A stretch of 64,000 bases of DNA from an uncultured bacterium (GCA_934636825.1 CAKUBG010000009.1:1-64000); one strand, 5' to 3'; shown: positions 50,461 through 60,101, counted from the stretch's first letter. Numbers and translations: made by a program. The notes: generated by a model from the letters alone, not told the origin.

Positions 50461-51629
50461 AATGGACTGACCTTTTTTATTTCGTTAGCCAGCTCTAGTG
50501 GAGAAGGCAGAGTCTTTGTAGAAAAACGGCGGAAACTCATTTGTAAAGCATTAAAAAAAGCTGAGTGATTATGTAAAGTGAGAGCTATCTCCCACCAACA
50601 AGGGCGCAAACAAGCTCGGCAATGGTTACGCAAATTTTTTATGTGATTTAAGTCGCGCTTTTGTCTATACCATGTTACAAAATCGCTCTCGTACACTTTG
50701 GGGGAATTGGTCGGAGCATCATTGTGAAAATGGCACATAGAATAAAGTCCGCTTGGACTAATAGAAAAGCTCAGGCCACCTGTTTGGCAATCTGTGCCTA
50801 GGCCCCAATAGTCGGCAGTTGTTTGGGCTAAAGCTGTGCCTTTTTCGCTATCGGCGGCTTTGAGAAAATCGATCATAGCCTTTAAATAAGGCTCGGAATT
50901 GAAAATAGGCGACTGCGATTGCTGTTTGGCTTGCAATATATAGTGTAGCAATTTTGTTAAGGCGGCTTCATCTTCTGCACTGAAACGCATCGCTTCCGAA
51001 TCTGCCGAACACGCCAACACTTCTCCTTGGTAGCTATGCCTTTCCAGCGGAACCAAGGACAAATAAAAATTATAGGCTTTGGCTATAGCCAGCATTTGCG
51101 GAATATCTTTAATATTGCGAGCTGAAACTACGCAATTTATAATGCCTGTGCCGCCTCGTTTACTAATAATTTTCGACCAAAATCGTACTCGCTCTATAAT
51201 TTTTTCCCATATTTCAAGCTTGTGGCAGATTTCACTTTGTATTTGAGGGTGAGGAGTATCCAGAGAAATGGAAATATGGCGTAGACCTGTTTCGGCCACT
51301 GCTGAATGTAATTCTTCTGAGCCTGCTAGAGCGTTGGTTAAGACTCTGGTTTCAATTCCTCTGTCTATAAAAGCTTTAACTATTTGAGGTAAATCCTGAC
51401 GTAGAAAAGGCTCGCCGCCTCCCAAAGAAATAGCCATAGTACCGAGAGTGTGTAAATTATTCGCTACAGCTTCGATTTGTTTCTCGGTAAGTTCTTCGTC
51501 TTGGCGTCCTTTTTTCCACAATCCGCACATGGCACAGGTGAGATTGCAACGGTGAGTCAAGCCAAAATGAACATATATAGGCGTATTGCCGTTCCAAAAA
51601 GCTTTAATAAGCGACCAAGGATTTTTCAC
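50454..51629 (-). CDS. Radical SAM enzyme with C-terminal Cys cluster
   Basis: 391 residues. The core motif CNLTCAMCG lies near 25-33, followed by SLGGGEPFLR, the SAM-binding GGE. A C-terminal Cys-rich part (CHFHND, then CRACLRPCWWE) resembles a SPASM-like extension that binds extra iron-sulfur clusters. Substrate is unknown. The GTG at 51629 overlaps the upstream stop in GTGA form and lies 11 bases after GGGAG. A TTG at 51647 would add six residues. It overlaps the next gene by 7 bases. Confidence 0.85.
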   Translation of the reverse strand: MKNPWSLIKAFWNGNTPIYVHFGLTHRCNLTCAMCGLWKKGRQDEELTEKQIEAVANNLHTLGTMAISLGGGEPFLRQDLPQIVKAFIDRGIETRVLTNALAGSEELHSAVAETGLRHISISLDTPHPQIQSEICHKLEIWEKIIERVRFWSKIISKRGGTGIINCVVSARNIKDIPQMLAIAKAYNFYLSLVPLERHSYQGEVLACSADSEAMRFSAEDEAALTKLLHYILQAKQQSQSPIFNSEPYLKAMIDFLKAADSEKGTALAQTTADYWGLGTDCQTGGLSFSISPSGLYSMCHFHNDAPTNSPKVYESDFVTWYRQKRDLNHIKNLRNHCRACLRPCWWEIALTLHNHSAFFNALQMSFRRFSTKTLPSPLELANEIKKVSPLC

Positions 51630-53083
51630 AATTTCAAGATCTCCCAACCTGCCTTCAGTTTGCGGGCCATGTCATTAAAATTTTTAAGTTCCAGCAACTT
51701 ACGAAACATTTGTTTAGGGCGCAGATAAAAGCGCTTAAAGGCTTTATCACACAGAGCGCTGAGTTCTGAGGCTGTAAAAAATTCCGTCCACACTTGAGGC
51801 TTAAAATCAGGATAGGGATTGGCTAAAAATTTTTCCCAATGTTGTGGATCTAGGATCCCTTTGGCTACACCTTGATCATAAACTAAGGTATTGGGATAAG
51901 GAGTTAAAATCCCAAATAAAGCGTAATCAGGATCGAGAGAAATGGCAAAATCAACGGTGCGGTTAATTTCATCTATAGAATCGTCGTGGGGACAACCGAT
52001 CATGAAATAACATACTGTGGTTAAACCTTCGTCAGTAAGCATTTTGAAGGCCTGACGTACTTTGGTAGTGGTCAAATTTTTGTTTAAGGCCTTCATGCCG
52101 GCGTCGGTACCCGATTCCACTCCTATATGCACTCTAGTGCAGCCTGCCAAGCGCATGGCCTTTACAGTTTCGGGAGTAAGACAATTGGCCCGGGCTCTGA
52201 TATTCCAGTTCACTTTAATAGAACGTTTGTCTATCTCTTCGCAAATGGCCAAAACACGGTCTCGACGCACGTTAAAAGTGTCGTCGACTATATATATTTC
52301 ATGGACTCCCAATTTGGCGCAAGCTTCCATTTCGTCTACTACTGATTTGGCACTGCGCCAGCGCCAGGTAGTGCGTCCGGGAGTATTGCAAAAAGAACAC
52401 TTGTAAGGACAGCCGCGACTGGTTAATAGAGATGTGGCCACAGCTTCGCTGCCCAACACGTAGCTGTATTTGCGATAATCTAATATTTCACGCCTAGGGA
52501 AAGGTAAATTATCTAAATCAGCTATAGGCGGACGCGGAGATGTTTGAACTATATTCCCTTGATTGTCTTTAAAAAGTAAACCGGCAATATTACGTAAATA
52601 GTTTTCCAAAGTTTGCTGGTCATAACCGTGTCGGTTACTCCAGGCGGCTTGGTGAGCTTGCACCACTTCAGTGAAGGCTTCTTCTCCCTCAAAAGGTATA
52701 CATCCGTCTACGCATTCGTATTTCATGCACTGTTGCGGAAAATCGGAAACGTGTGGACCACCCCACCAAATTGTTACGTTTTTACCTAAATCTTTTTTGA
52801 TAGATTTTGAGACCTGAATCATGTCAATTAGATCATGAGTATGGCCTGTTAGACCAACTATTTGTGGCTGATAATCGACAATAAGGCGGCGCAATTGCTC
52901 AAGGTGAAGATGATCGGCTAAACAGTCTATAAGGCGTGTTTTTGCTTGAGTATATTTATGAAGATGGGCTTCCAGATAAAGTAAGCCCAAAGGCGGAATG
53001 GTATTGGTTTCCGCATTTACTGTAGTGGGTACTTCTGAAGATATACTGTTGTCGCGTGGTGGATTGATTAGAAGAACTTTCAT
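51626..53083 (-). CDS. B12-binding-type radical SAM enzyme
   Basis: 485 residues. The N-terminal B12-binding-like region starts KVLLINPPRDNS, with PPLGLLYLEAHL, VGLTGHTHD and WGGPHVSDFP. The radical SAM motif CPYKCSFCN follows at about 227-235. Later segments include IYIVDDTFN and HIGVESGTD, typical of the group that includes oxidative cyclases and methyltransferases of lipids and natural products. A complete DxHxxG cobalamin motif is not evident. The gene is coupled to the next radical SAM gene through a GTGA overlap. Confidence 0.87.
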   Translation of the reverse strand: MKVLLINPPRDNSISSEVPTTVNAETNTIPPLGLLYLEAHLHKYTQAKTRLIDCLADHLHLEQLRRLIVDYQPQIVGLTGHTHDLIDMIQVSKSIKKDLGKNVTIWWGGPHVSDFPQQCMKYECVDGCIPFEGEEAFTEVVQAHQAAWSNRHGYDQQTLENYLRNIAGLLFKDNQGNIVQTSPRPPIADLDNLPFPRREILDYRKYSYVLGSEAVATSLLTSRGCPYKCSFCNTPGRTTWRWRSAKSVVDEMEACAKLGVHEIYIVDDTFNVRRDRVLAICEEIDKRSIKVNWNIRARANCLTPETVKAMRLAGCTRVHIGVESGTDAGMKALNKNLTTTKVRQAFKMLTDEGLTTVCYFMIGCPHDDSIDEINRTVDFAISLDPDYALFGILTPYPNTLVYDQGVAKGILDPQHWEKFLANPYPDFKPQVWTEFFTASELSALCDKAFKRFYLRPKQMFRKLLELKNFNDMARKLKAGWEILKL

Positions 53084-53146
53084 GAAATTGTGCTTACAGT
53101 TTTTAGCTTTTTTTCTTGTATTTACATTGATTTGGTAGTGGAAAAT

Positions 53147-54181
53147 TTATGATTGGGAGCGCAGTTTACTGCTCATAGCCATAACCCATTGCAAAATAGT
53201 GCGGTGATTAAGAGAAAAAAGCAGATTATATTCTGTAAAGCAAGTGGCTGAACAACTGCAGCAGGGGAGGGAATTTTTGCTAAGCCGTTTGGCTGCTTCG
53301 GCAAAACCAAGTTCTATGGCGTTCGGCCCAGGCTGGTCACCTATAAGCAAAGAACAAGGGTAAAGGCATCCGTCAGCGTCTATGTTCAGAAAAAACTGCC
53401 CAGCCCAACATCTTTTCCAAGCTGGATTGCTTTTTGCAGAGGTGTTGTAACTGTAATCCTTCCAATTGATAAGATGCTCCAAGCATTGTATGGAATTGCC
53501 TATCTTGCGACCTTTAAGTTTGGCTTCCTTAAGATAAAGTAGGCATTGGCGGTACTCTGCGTCAGAAGGGCGTAAAGGATTATTTACTCCGAAATGTTCG
53601 CTGTGATGCAACACTTGGAATGTGGGAGTAAAGCCATATTTTTCGGCTGCGTTTATAATCCAATCTACTTTATTAATATTATTGACGGTTAGAACCGTAA
53701 TTGTCCATAAGGCAACTCTGCTCCGGGAAGCAATTTCTACTGCCGCCATGGCTTTTTCGTAAGATCCAGGCTCACGGTTGGCATCATGCGCTTCTTGGGG
53801 ACCATCTAAAGAAATGATCAAATGATCCAACTTTTCTAGAAGCTTAACCTTTTTGGGAATAAGATATCCGTTAGTGTCTAAAGTTGTATATAAGCCATTT
53901 TCTTTGGCGCAAACGACGATTTCTTCGATATCTTGGCGCAGCAAAGGCTCGCCGCCCCAAATTCCCAAGCGCTGAATCCCGTAAGCAGCCATTTCTTGGA
54001 TCAGCTTTCGCATTTGTTTTGTATCTAATTCCGGTTGGCGGCGGGCGGGAATCTTGCAATAGCGACAGTGCGACTGACAGGCGTTATTTGTAGCAATAGT
54101 GGCAAAAATCGGAGTTGGAGCCCCGCTCAGACGCCCTTTTAGGACGGCAACTCCGGCTTTGGCCATTGTACTGAATTTCAT
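53147..54181 (-). CDS. Radical SAM/SPASM-type enzyme
   Basis: 344 residues. CQSHCRYCK near 34-42 is the CxxxCxxC cluster motif, and GIWGGEPLLR contains the SAM-binding GGE. The C-terminus has CWAGQFFLNIDADGCLYPCS and a CCSCSATC segment, as expected of SPASM or Twitch auxiliary cluster domains. Relatives modify peptides, lipids (such as the HpnH group) or sugars, and the substrate here is unknown. The gene starts 9 bases after the aminotransferase gene. Confidence 0.85.
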   Translation of the reverse strand: MKFSTMAKAGVAVLKGRLSGAPTPIFATIATNNACQSHCRYCKIPARRQPELDTKQMRKLIQEMAAYGIQRLGIWGGEPLLRQDIEEIVVCAKENGLYTTLDTNGYLIPKKVKLLEKLDHLIISLDGPQEAHDANREPGSYEKAMAAVEIASRSRVALWTITVLTVNNINKVDWIINAAEKYGFTPTFQVLHHSEHFGVNNPLRPSDAEYRQCLLYLKEAKLKGRKIGNSIQCLEHLINWKDYSYNTSAKSNPAWKRCWAGQFFLNIDADGCLYPCSLLIGDQPGPNAIELGFAEAAKRLSKNSLPCCSCSATCFTEYNLLFSLNHRTILQWVMAMSSKLRSQS

Positions 54182-54190
54182 GTTGCTGTT

Positions 54191-56116
54191 TTATTTCTCC
54201 GTATTTACCTGTGTTTTTTGAGTGTCAGTCGGATTGGTCGCTTCGGAATGATCGTTTATAGCTGTCATAGAATCGGAACTGCCGCCTTTGCTTAAAGTGG
54301 TACTTTTACGCAAAGCTAAAATATTTTTAGCTAATGAAGAAGCAACCGGTCTAGCAGACAACGGCGGGGCTGCTGGTCGCGGAGGAGTGATGTGAGCAGT
54401 TGTTGCTGAAGGCAACGGCGGGGCTACCGGTCGCGGAGGAGCAGTGTGAGTAGCTGTTGCTGCAGGCAACGGCGGGGCCGCCGGTCGCGGAGTAGCGGTG
54501 TGAGTAGCTGTCGCTGCAGGCAACGGTGGAGCTACCGGTCGCGGAGGAGCGGTTTGAGCAGTTGTTGCTGAAGGCAACGGTGGGGCCGCCGGTCGCGGAG
54601 TAGCGGTGTGAGCAGTTGTTGCTGAAGGCAACGGTGGGGCTACCGGTCGCGGAGAAGCGGTGTGAGTAGCTGTCGCCATTATGGGAGCGGCTGAGTCGGA
54701 ATCTATGTCGTAAGTATCATCTTTATCTACAGTGGCTCTAATTTTGGCGATATTGTTCGGTTTAGAAAGCTTGGCATCAGATCTGTAAGTGACGGAATGT
54801 GGCTTTTCGTTTTTTACTTGTGGCAGAGAAAATTCTTTTTTGCCTCCGTAATGGAGAATGGTATCCAAGGAGTAGCGACAGCTATCTACTATGCGCTCTA
54901 GGTCTTTCTCTTTAAGTCTGGGGTAGACTGGTAAGTGCAACTGTACACGAGCCAGCAAGTTAGTATTTGTCAATTTACTGGTGTAGCTGACTGAGTCGGA
55001 GAAAATGGAAATTTGCTGTATCGGTTTCAAATAACCGGGCGAAGTATCGATACCATGGCTGGAAAGTTGTCTGGCCAATTTTTCATTTTCAACATGACCA
55101 ACTACAAATGAATTAAAGACCGATTCTCCGTAGTTCGGATACTCAGGAATAAGTAATCCTGGTAAATCGGCTTGTTTAAAAAGTTCTATCAACTTTTTGC
55201 CATTTTGAGTGCGCAAGGCATTTTGTTCTTCGGCCCAGTCCAATAAGCGGCGCCCTAAAGATGCTTGTACTGGTGATGGCTTACAACTTATGTCGGGAGC
55301 ATTGGTATTGATACTGTCTTCAAACATGCTGTGCAAAGCGTCTTTGCCCAGAAAAGACCAGCCTATGCTAAGTAAAACATAAGCGCTGGCTGTAAATCCC
55401 AAAGTAGTGGTACCGGCCCACATTGCCGCCGCTTTAAAAATTTGTGGATATACAGAAGAACTGGGGGCAATGTAAGAGTCTTCCATACGCAAAGCGGCTA
55501 TTTCCGCTAAATGCTGGTTCTGAAAAACAGCCATGCCTCCGCCCAAGGTTGTAAAATTTTTGGTTAAGGCAAACGAGAATATAGCTGCGTCACCAAAAGA
55601 CCCTGCCTTTTTACCGTTAACGGTGGCTCCAAAACCTTGGGCGCAATCTTCAATTACAATTATGTTTTTGCTTTTGGCTATGGCGGCCAGTTCTTCTACC
55701 GGAGCTGGACATCCATACATGTGGGTAATAATAATAGCCGAAACGCCTTCCCAGTCTTCGTCTTTTATGGTTTCAGGGCCCATTACCCAGCTGCCTTGGC
55801 GAATATCTACTAAGTGCGGTTGCAAGCCGGCGGCAATGATGGTGGCGGGAATAGAGTGATGAGTCCAGGCTGGAATCATTACTTTTGAATGAGGAGCTAA
55901 GTTTAGACATTGCAAAATAAGGTAAAGGGCTCCTCGGGCTGAGTTCATGTAAATAGCTTTTTTAACGCCTATATGTTCGGCAAATTTATTTTCAAACTTT
56001 TCTACTTCGCTGTTTCTGGCTTGATTTATCTCTCCTATAAGCCATTGAATATCTGTAAAATTTAAAGCTAAATCAAATCTGGGAATGGGCCATCCGTTTT
56101 TTAAAAGATTGGACAT
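54191..56116 (-). CDS. DegT-type aminotransferase with Pro-rich repeat tail
   Basis: 641 residues. Residues 1-430 form a DegT/DnrJ/EryC1/StrS-type PLP aminotransferase: IPAWTHHSIPATIIAAGL (81-98), IEDCAQGFGATVNGKKAG (155-172), and FSFALTKNFTTLGGG with the PLP Lys186. The C-terminal 200 residues are absent from the family. They hold a linker and then six 18-residue repeats of the type TPRPAAPPLPSATTAH (about 480-587), ending in a Ser/Thr-rich tail. The repeats look disordered and might bind partners or act as a spacer. The catalytic domain would make an amino sugar or amino-alcohol precursor for the cluster product. Confidence 0.85.
   Translation of the reverse strand: MSNLLKNGWPIPRFDLALNFTDIQWLIGEINQARNSEVEKFENKFAEHIGVKKAIYMNSARGALYLILQCLNLAPHSKVMIPAWTHHSIPATIIAAGLQPHLVDIRQGSWVMGPETIKDEDWEGVSAIIITHMYGCPAPVEELAAIAKSKNIIVIEDCAQGFGATVNGKKAGSFGDAAIFSFALTKNFTTLGGGMAVFQNQHLAEIAALRMEDSYIAPSSSVYPQIFKAAAMWAGTTTLGFTASAYVLLSIGWSFLGKDALHSMFEDSINTNAPDISCKPSPVQASLGRRLLDWAEEQNALRTQNGKKLIELFKQADLPGLLIPEYPNYGESVFNSFVVGHVENEKLARQLSSHGIDTSPGYLKPIQQISIFSDSVSYTSKLTNTNLLARVQLHLPVYPRLKEKDLERIVDSCRYSLDTILHYGGKKEFSLPQVKNEKPHSVTYRSDAKLSKPNNIAKIRATVDKDDTYDIDSDSAAPIMATATHTASPRPVAPPLPSATTAHTATPRPAAPPLPSATTAQTAPPRPVAPPLPAATATHTATPRPAAPPLPAATATHTAPPRPVAPPLPSATTAHITPPRPAAPPLSARPVASSLAKNILALRKSTTLSKGGSSDSMTAINDHSEATNPTDTQKTQVNTEK
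54357..54680 (-). repeat. Six-copy 54-bp tandem repeat inside the aminotransferase gene
   Basis: Units begin at 54357, 54411, 54465, 54519, 54573 and 54627 with a constant 54-base period. Each encodes 18 residues with the core PRP-A/V-APPLP. Units alternate between PVAPPLP and PAAPPLP, which suggests expansion by a 108-bp double unit. The first DNA unit (protein end) is the most diverged. Confidence 0.9.
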
Positions 56117-56299
56117 TGTATTGTTCGTTAACTAATCTCAGCCAGACTGACTCTGTAAGGGCTTTGAGCTAAGAGCCAGAGCTGTTGAGAAAAAAGTCAA
56201 TTATCCCTTTCTAAAAAGTTGATTATCTACTTTTTGAGTTGCTGCTGGTAAAAAAACAATAAAACGAAAACCTGAATTTTAGGCCAAATTTAGGGAAGC

Positions 56300-57679
56300 T
56301 CAATTAACTTCCTTCAATACAGATTCTCCTTGAGCGCTCAAAGCATCTAGTTTGAGAAGATAGCTGGCTGCTGTGCTCAAAGAATTTTCTATAGAATGAT
56401 CTAGATTGTTATACCAGAATCTGCCTGTTCGGCCCAAAAGTTCCAAATTCTCAAATTTAGAGCACTCTTTTTCTAAGCAATTTAACCTATCGATATAGTC
56501 TAAGCTATATATAGGGTAAGCATCTCTAATTTTTTCTAATCTTGTATCTAAAATTTTGAAACTTCTGTCTATAACTTTTACTTGCTCTAATTCTTTGAGT
56601 AAGCGAGAACTTTGTTTTTCTGGATCTGTCCACAAGTCGTCTTGGTAGCGGCAAGTGACTTCCAGACAGAGACCGCCTTTATGTGGCGGTACACAGTCAG
56701 GGCCAAAATAAGCTGGATTGGATAAACGTGAAAAAAGTAAATTTTTATCGCCGAAATAGCACCATTGTGAGTGTTGTAAAGGTTTTTTATTCAACATCAC
56801 GTTACATATCAGCTGAGAACGATAGTCCAAGCCGGTGGGAGTAAGTGATAATTTGGAGGCTAGTTCATTTATAGAAGCGCTCCAAGCAATTTGCTCACAT
56901 TCGAAGATCCCGCGTGGTGTAACTACTTTGTCTATTTTTTTGTGTCCGTTGTTCGTTGGAGTACAAGTAAGTGCGGTTACATCGCAATTGGTAATAATCT
57001 CTCCACCCAATTTCTCAATTAATTTCCGGCAACTCTCCCAGAAAGCACATATGCCGCCTTGCTTAGGGTAAAGAAAATTGAGCTCGGCTTTTTTGGGTAA
57101 AAGCATGAGCTTAAAAATTTCAAATAAAGAGGCAGTATTGACATTGTCGTCGATAGTAGCTCTCTCTAGGCCGATCTTAGCCCAATTTCTGTGAGTTCGT
57201 TCGGTGGAAATGCCCACAAATTTTTCTGTATAGTCTTTGAAAAAGGTTCTATAAAGAGTTTGTCCGTAGCGACAAAGTACATAATCTTTGAAAGACTGGC
57301 TGGGACGGCGACTGCGTCCGGTTCTTAAGAACATATCCAGTCCGGCCTGAATAGCAATATGCGGAGGCAATTTAGCTATAGTGGCTAAACGGAGAGGCCA
57401 ATCATGGTATCGGCCCATAAAATAAACTTGAGAGAAGCGTTGAATCTCTGTAAATTGATCTTGGTGGACTTCTTTGAGAAAGCGATTTACTTTGGGATTG
57501 TGCGAGTAGAAACGGTGTGGACCTATATCAAAAGTCCATTCTCCGTAGTGAAAGCTGCGCGACAAACCTCCTACCTTGTTCTCTCGCTCCAATACGGTTA
57601 CGGGCAACCCGGCTTTGCAAAGATAATAAGCCAAAGTCAGGCCGGCTGCTCCTCCGCCGACAATTACATAGCGCTTCAC
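56300..57679 (-). CDS. FAD-dependent oxidoreductase (protoporphyrinogen oxidase/UDP-galactopyranose mutase-like)
   Basis: 459 residues. The FAD-binding Rossmann motif VIVGGGAAGLTLAYYL is at 5-20, followed by LERENKVGGLSRS and FDIGPHRFYSHNP. The last is typical of the group that includes UDP-galactopyranose mutases and amine oxidase-like enzymes of glycan and lipid clusters. The exact reaction is open. The GTG at 57679 lies 5 bases after AGGTGG and is favoured over the GTG at 57688. It is the first gene of the radical SAM cluster, 183 bases before the aminotransferase. Confidence 0.85.
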   Translation of the reverse strand: MKRYVIVGGGAAGLTLAYYLCKAGLPVTVLERENKVGGLSRSFHYGEWTFDIGPHRFYSHNPKVNRFLKEVHQDQFTEIQRFSQVYFMGRYHDWPLRLATIAKLPPHIAIQAGLDMFLRTGRSRRPSQSFKDYVLCRYGQTLYRTFFKDYTEKFVGISTERTHRNWAKIGLERATIDDNVNTASLFEIFKLMLLPKKAELNFLYPKQGGICAFWESCRKLIEKLGGEIITNCDVTALTCTPTNNGHKKIDKVVTPRGIFECEQIAWSASINELASKLSLTPTGLDYRSQLICNVMLNKKPLQHSQWCYFGDKNLLFSRLSNPAYFGPDCVPPHKGGLCLEVTCRYQDDLWTDPEKQSSRLLKELEQVKVIDRSFKILDTRLEKIRDAYPIYSLDYIDRLNCLEKECSKFENLELLGRTGRFWYNNLDHSIENSLSTAASYLLKLDALSAQGESVLKEVN

Positions 57680-58323
57680 AGAAACCACCTAAAAAATAAA
57701 TTATCCGGGCGTCAGAATAAGGTTGCGCCATGTCGGTAAAATACAGCGTGCATCTCCGATAGGTGAGTGTGTTTATAGCCTCTTACTTCCATTCCTCAGC
57801 CAAGGCGGGGGAGGTTCTTCTTGAATATAGGCCTAACCTGCTATTTTTCGGGGATTTGAGCCATTTTTCAACTATAAAAAATATTATAAAATTTTAACAT
57901 TACGCCATAATTTAAAAATAAAAAAATATTTTTTCGGCTTGGTCTCAATAAGTAAAATGCTGTCTTATATACAGTGTATGTTTTGGCCAAACAAGGCGTT
58001 ATGTCTCATTTCTGACCCTGCTGAATGTCAAGAATTTTATCGCATATATACAATATGGTGTTGAGAAAATACTATATATGGTATTTTTCTGCAGGAAAAA
58101 AGTGCCCCTAAGTCGCATATACTTCATTAAGGTTGAATTGACGAAATCGGCTGTGGTAGTTAGTATCAGAGAAGATGCGGAGTAGGGTGCGGTACTTGTT
58201 GGGACGGTTCGAGCCGTGTGTGGTTAGTTTTCTTTGTCGGTCGAGAAAATTAGTAGTTCCGAGGGCGCCGAAGCAGACAATGCTCATATAAATAAGATCT
58301 GGAGGCGGAGATCTTTGAAGAGT
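57680..58323. other. Divergent intergenic region upstream of the division cluster
   Basis: About 640 bases. The part 57870-57935 is very AT-rich, with A and T runs. A small hairpin, ACGG/CCGT, lies at 58204-58217. Promoters for both the minus-strand cluster and the plus-strand division genes should lie here, but no single one stands out. No mraZ gene or mraZ-operator-like tandem GGGNN boxes were recognised. Confidence 0.4.
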
Positions 58324-58524
58324 ATGGCTGGTAACAATATAGTAGCGGGAATTGTATATCCTATAAGAGCTCAGCTCAGTCTTAACGATTGGCAGCGGGT
58401 GAGTGCGGATAAGGTGGCAAAAGATATTTCCGGAATAGATAGATATACAACAATAAGACTGGCTTCACGATCTACTTTGTCTGCGTCTTTAAAAAACACT
58501 AACGGCAAGTTGAAAAAAATATAA
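58324..58524 (+). CDS. Possible small protein upstream of rsmH
   Basis: 66 residues from ATG 58324. The frame is open from 58234, and a TTG at 58315 that follows GGAGGCGGAG is an alternative start. It does not resemble MraZ, which usually occupies this place, and matches nothing I recognise. The frame ends 25 bases before rsmH. Composition is ordinary and no membrane segment is seen. It may be a real leader gene or a chance frame. Confidence 0.35.
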   Translation: MAGNNIVAGIVYPIRAQLSLNDWQRVSADKVAKDISGIDRYTTIRLASRSTLSASLKNTNGKLKKI

Positions 58525-58549
58525 GGGTTTTACGTTCGGCATAATATCA

Positions 58550-59539
58550 ATGAGCGAGTATCATGTTCCTGTTCTTTTGCATGAAGTTCTAGATTTTCTA
58601 AAAATTGAGCGCGGCGGCACGTATTTGGATGCAACTTTAGGAGGCGGTGGCCATACTTTGGCTATTTTGCAAGAATTGCGTCGGTGCGGTGGTGGTCGCT
58701 TATTTTCTATAGATCAAGATCCTGAAGCTATAGCCGAGGCTACAAAAACCATAGAAGCGAGCGGAGTTTTGCAAGGAGAAGCGGGAAAGGAAATATCCTT
58801 CAAAATTTTGCGTGGCAATTTCTCCAATATGAAGGAACTGCTTGCTGAGGCTGGAATTTCTAGAGTAAACGGTATTCTTATGGATTTGGGGGTGTCTTCT
58901 CACCAACTCGATGCGCCTTGGCGTGGTTTCTCTTTCAGATATGACGGAAATTTAGATATGAGAATGTCAGATTCTGAAGACATGGCCAGTGCTGCCGATT
59001 TGGTCAATAGTGCGTCTTACGAAGACTTATATCGAATAATAAGCGATTATGGAGAAGAACGCTTCGCCGGGAGGATAGCCAGAGCTATCGTTGCCGAGCG
59101 ATCACTAAAGCCTATAGCTACTACCTTCGAGCTAGCCAACCTTATCTCTCATGTTGTCCCCACTCCAAGAGCTTCCTCACACGGTAAAGGTAAAGCCATC
59201 CATCCAGCCACTCGAACTTTTCAAGCTTTACGTATTGCGGTAAATGACGAACTGACTGTCTTAGAAAAAGGCGTGCATGCTGCTATTGGGCTGCTTGACG
59301 CTGGCGGGCGTATCGCTGTAATCAGCTATCACTCTTTAGAAGATCGTATCGTCAAGACGGCTATAAAACAATGCTTGGGACGTTGTACTTGTCCTCCTCT
59401 GGCTCCTATCTGTACTTGTGGCGCCAAAGCTACTCTCAAAGAACTCACAAAACGTCCGGTAGTCCCAAGCGATGAAGAATTAGAATTAAATCCTCGCTCT
59501 CGTTCGGCTAAGTTGCGGGTAGCCGAATGTTTGCAATGA
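58550..59539 (+). CDS. rsmH: 16S rRNA (cytosine-1402-N4)-methyltransferase
   Basis: 329 residues, the normal length of RsmH (MraW). HVPVLLHEVLDFL is the conserved N-terminus. YLDATLGGGGHT binds S-adenosylmethionine, and GILMDLGVSSHQLD and RTFQALRIAVNDEL are family signatures. ISYHSLEDRIVK lies near the end. It methylates C1402 in the ribosomal decoding centre and usually heads the division and cell wall cluster. Confidence 0.96.
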   Translation: MSEYHVPVLLHEVLDFLKIERGGTYLDATLGGGGHTLAILQELRRCGGGRLFSIDQDPEAIAEATKTIEASGVLQGEAGKEISFKILRGNFSNMKELLAEAGISRVNGILMDLGVSSHQLDAPWRGFSFRYDGNLDMRMSDSEDMASAADLVNSASYEDLYRIISDYGEERFAGRIARAIVAERSLKPIATTFELANLISHVVPTPRASSHGKGKAIHPATRTFQALRIAVNDELTVLEKGVHAAIGLLDAGGRIAVISYHSLEDRIVKTAIKQCLGRCTCPPLAPICTCGAKATLKELTKRPVVPSDEELELNPRSRSAKLRVAECLQ

Positions 59540-59624
59540 GAGGCAATTTATGCTTTCAGAAGTTGTCTCTAGGTAAGAAGATTAGCTATTTTACCGCAAG
59601 TTTTTCTGTGGTGGAGGAAAACAA

Positions 59625-60101
59625 ATGTCTCAGTTTAGTGTGCGTCCTGCTATAAGTATGGGCAGGTTGCCTGAATGGACTAGACAGATCCGGAGGCGGG
59701 CAGTGCGTTCAACAGAGGGATTGGGTACTATTTCAGCTCAAGCTAAAGCCGAGATCCCCAAGTTGGCTACCGTTCCTAAAGTGTGGTGCTTTTGTGTTTC
59801 GGCGATATTGCTATCGTTTTTGTTTCTAGTTACTTTGCAATACGCCGGCATCGTGGAAGTTCAATACGAATTAAATAGAGCCCAATACAAGTTGTCCTGT
59901 CTGGAAAAGCAAAAGGTTGAAGCCGATTTGCAAGTGGAACAATTGTCCTCTTTGAAGCGAATTTCCGAGCAAGCGCTTAAGTTAGGAATGGAATATCCTT
60001 CTACCGACGGTGTGCAAGTAGTGCGTGTTTCTGTTGCCGACAATGGCAAAGTAAATGTCGCTTACGTACCTTCGACAAGTTCTGCCGACTATAGGCCGTA
60101 A
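59625..60101 (+). CDS. ftsL: FtsL-like division protein
   Basis: 158 residues. A cytoplasmic N-terminus of about 50 residues is followed by one membrane helix (about 52-70), then a coiled-coil-like stretch (YELNRAQYKLSCLEKQKVEA) and a short tail. This plan and the place between rsmH and the penicillin-binding protein gene match FtsL, a bitopic protein that recruits division synthases. Sequence similarity is weak, as usual for FtsL, so the call rests on topology and position. GTGGAGGAAAAC precedes the ATG. Confidence 0.75.
   Translation: MSQFSVRPAISMGRLPEWTRQIRRRAVRSTEGLGTISAQAKAEIPKLATVPKVWCFCVSAILLSFLFLVTLQYAGIVEVQYELNRAQYKLSCLEKQKVEADLQVEQLSSLKRISEQALKLGMEYPSTDGVQVVRVSVADNGKVNVAYVPSTSSADYRP

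Noticed and set aside
54357..54680. Regular repeats as a possible CRISPR array
   Set aside because: The repeats are adjacent without spacers, keep the reading frame and encode a protein tail.
58204..58217. GGTTCGAGCC resembling a tRNA T-arm
   Set aside because: The flanking bases do not form a 5-bp T-stem, and no acceptor, D or anticodon arm is present.
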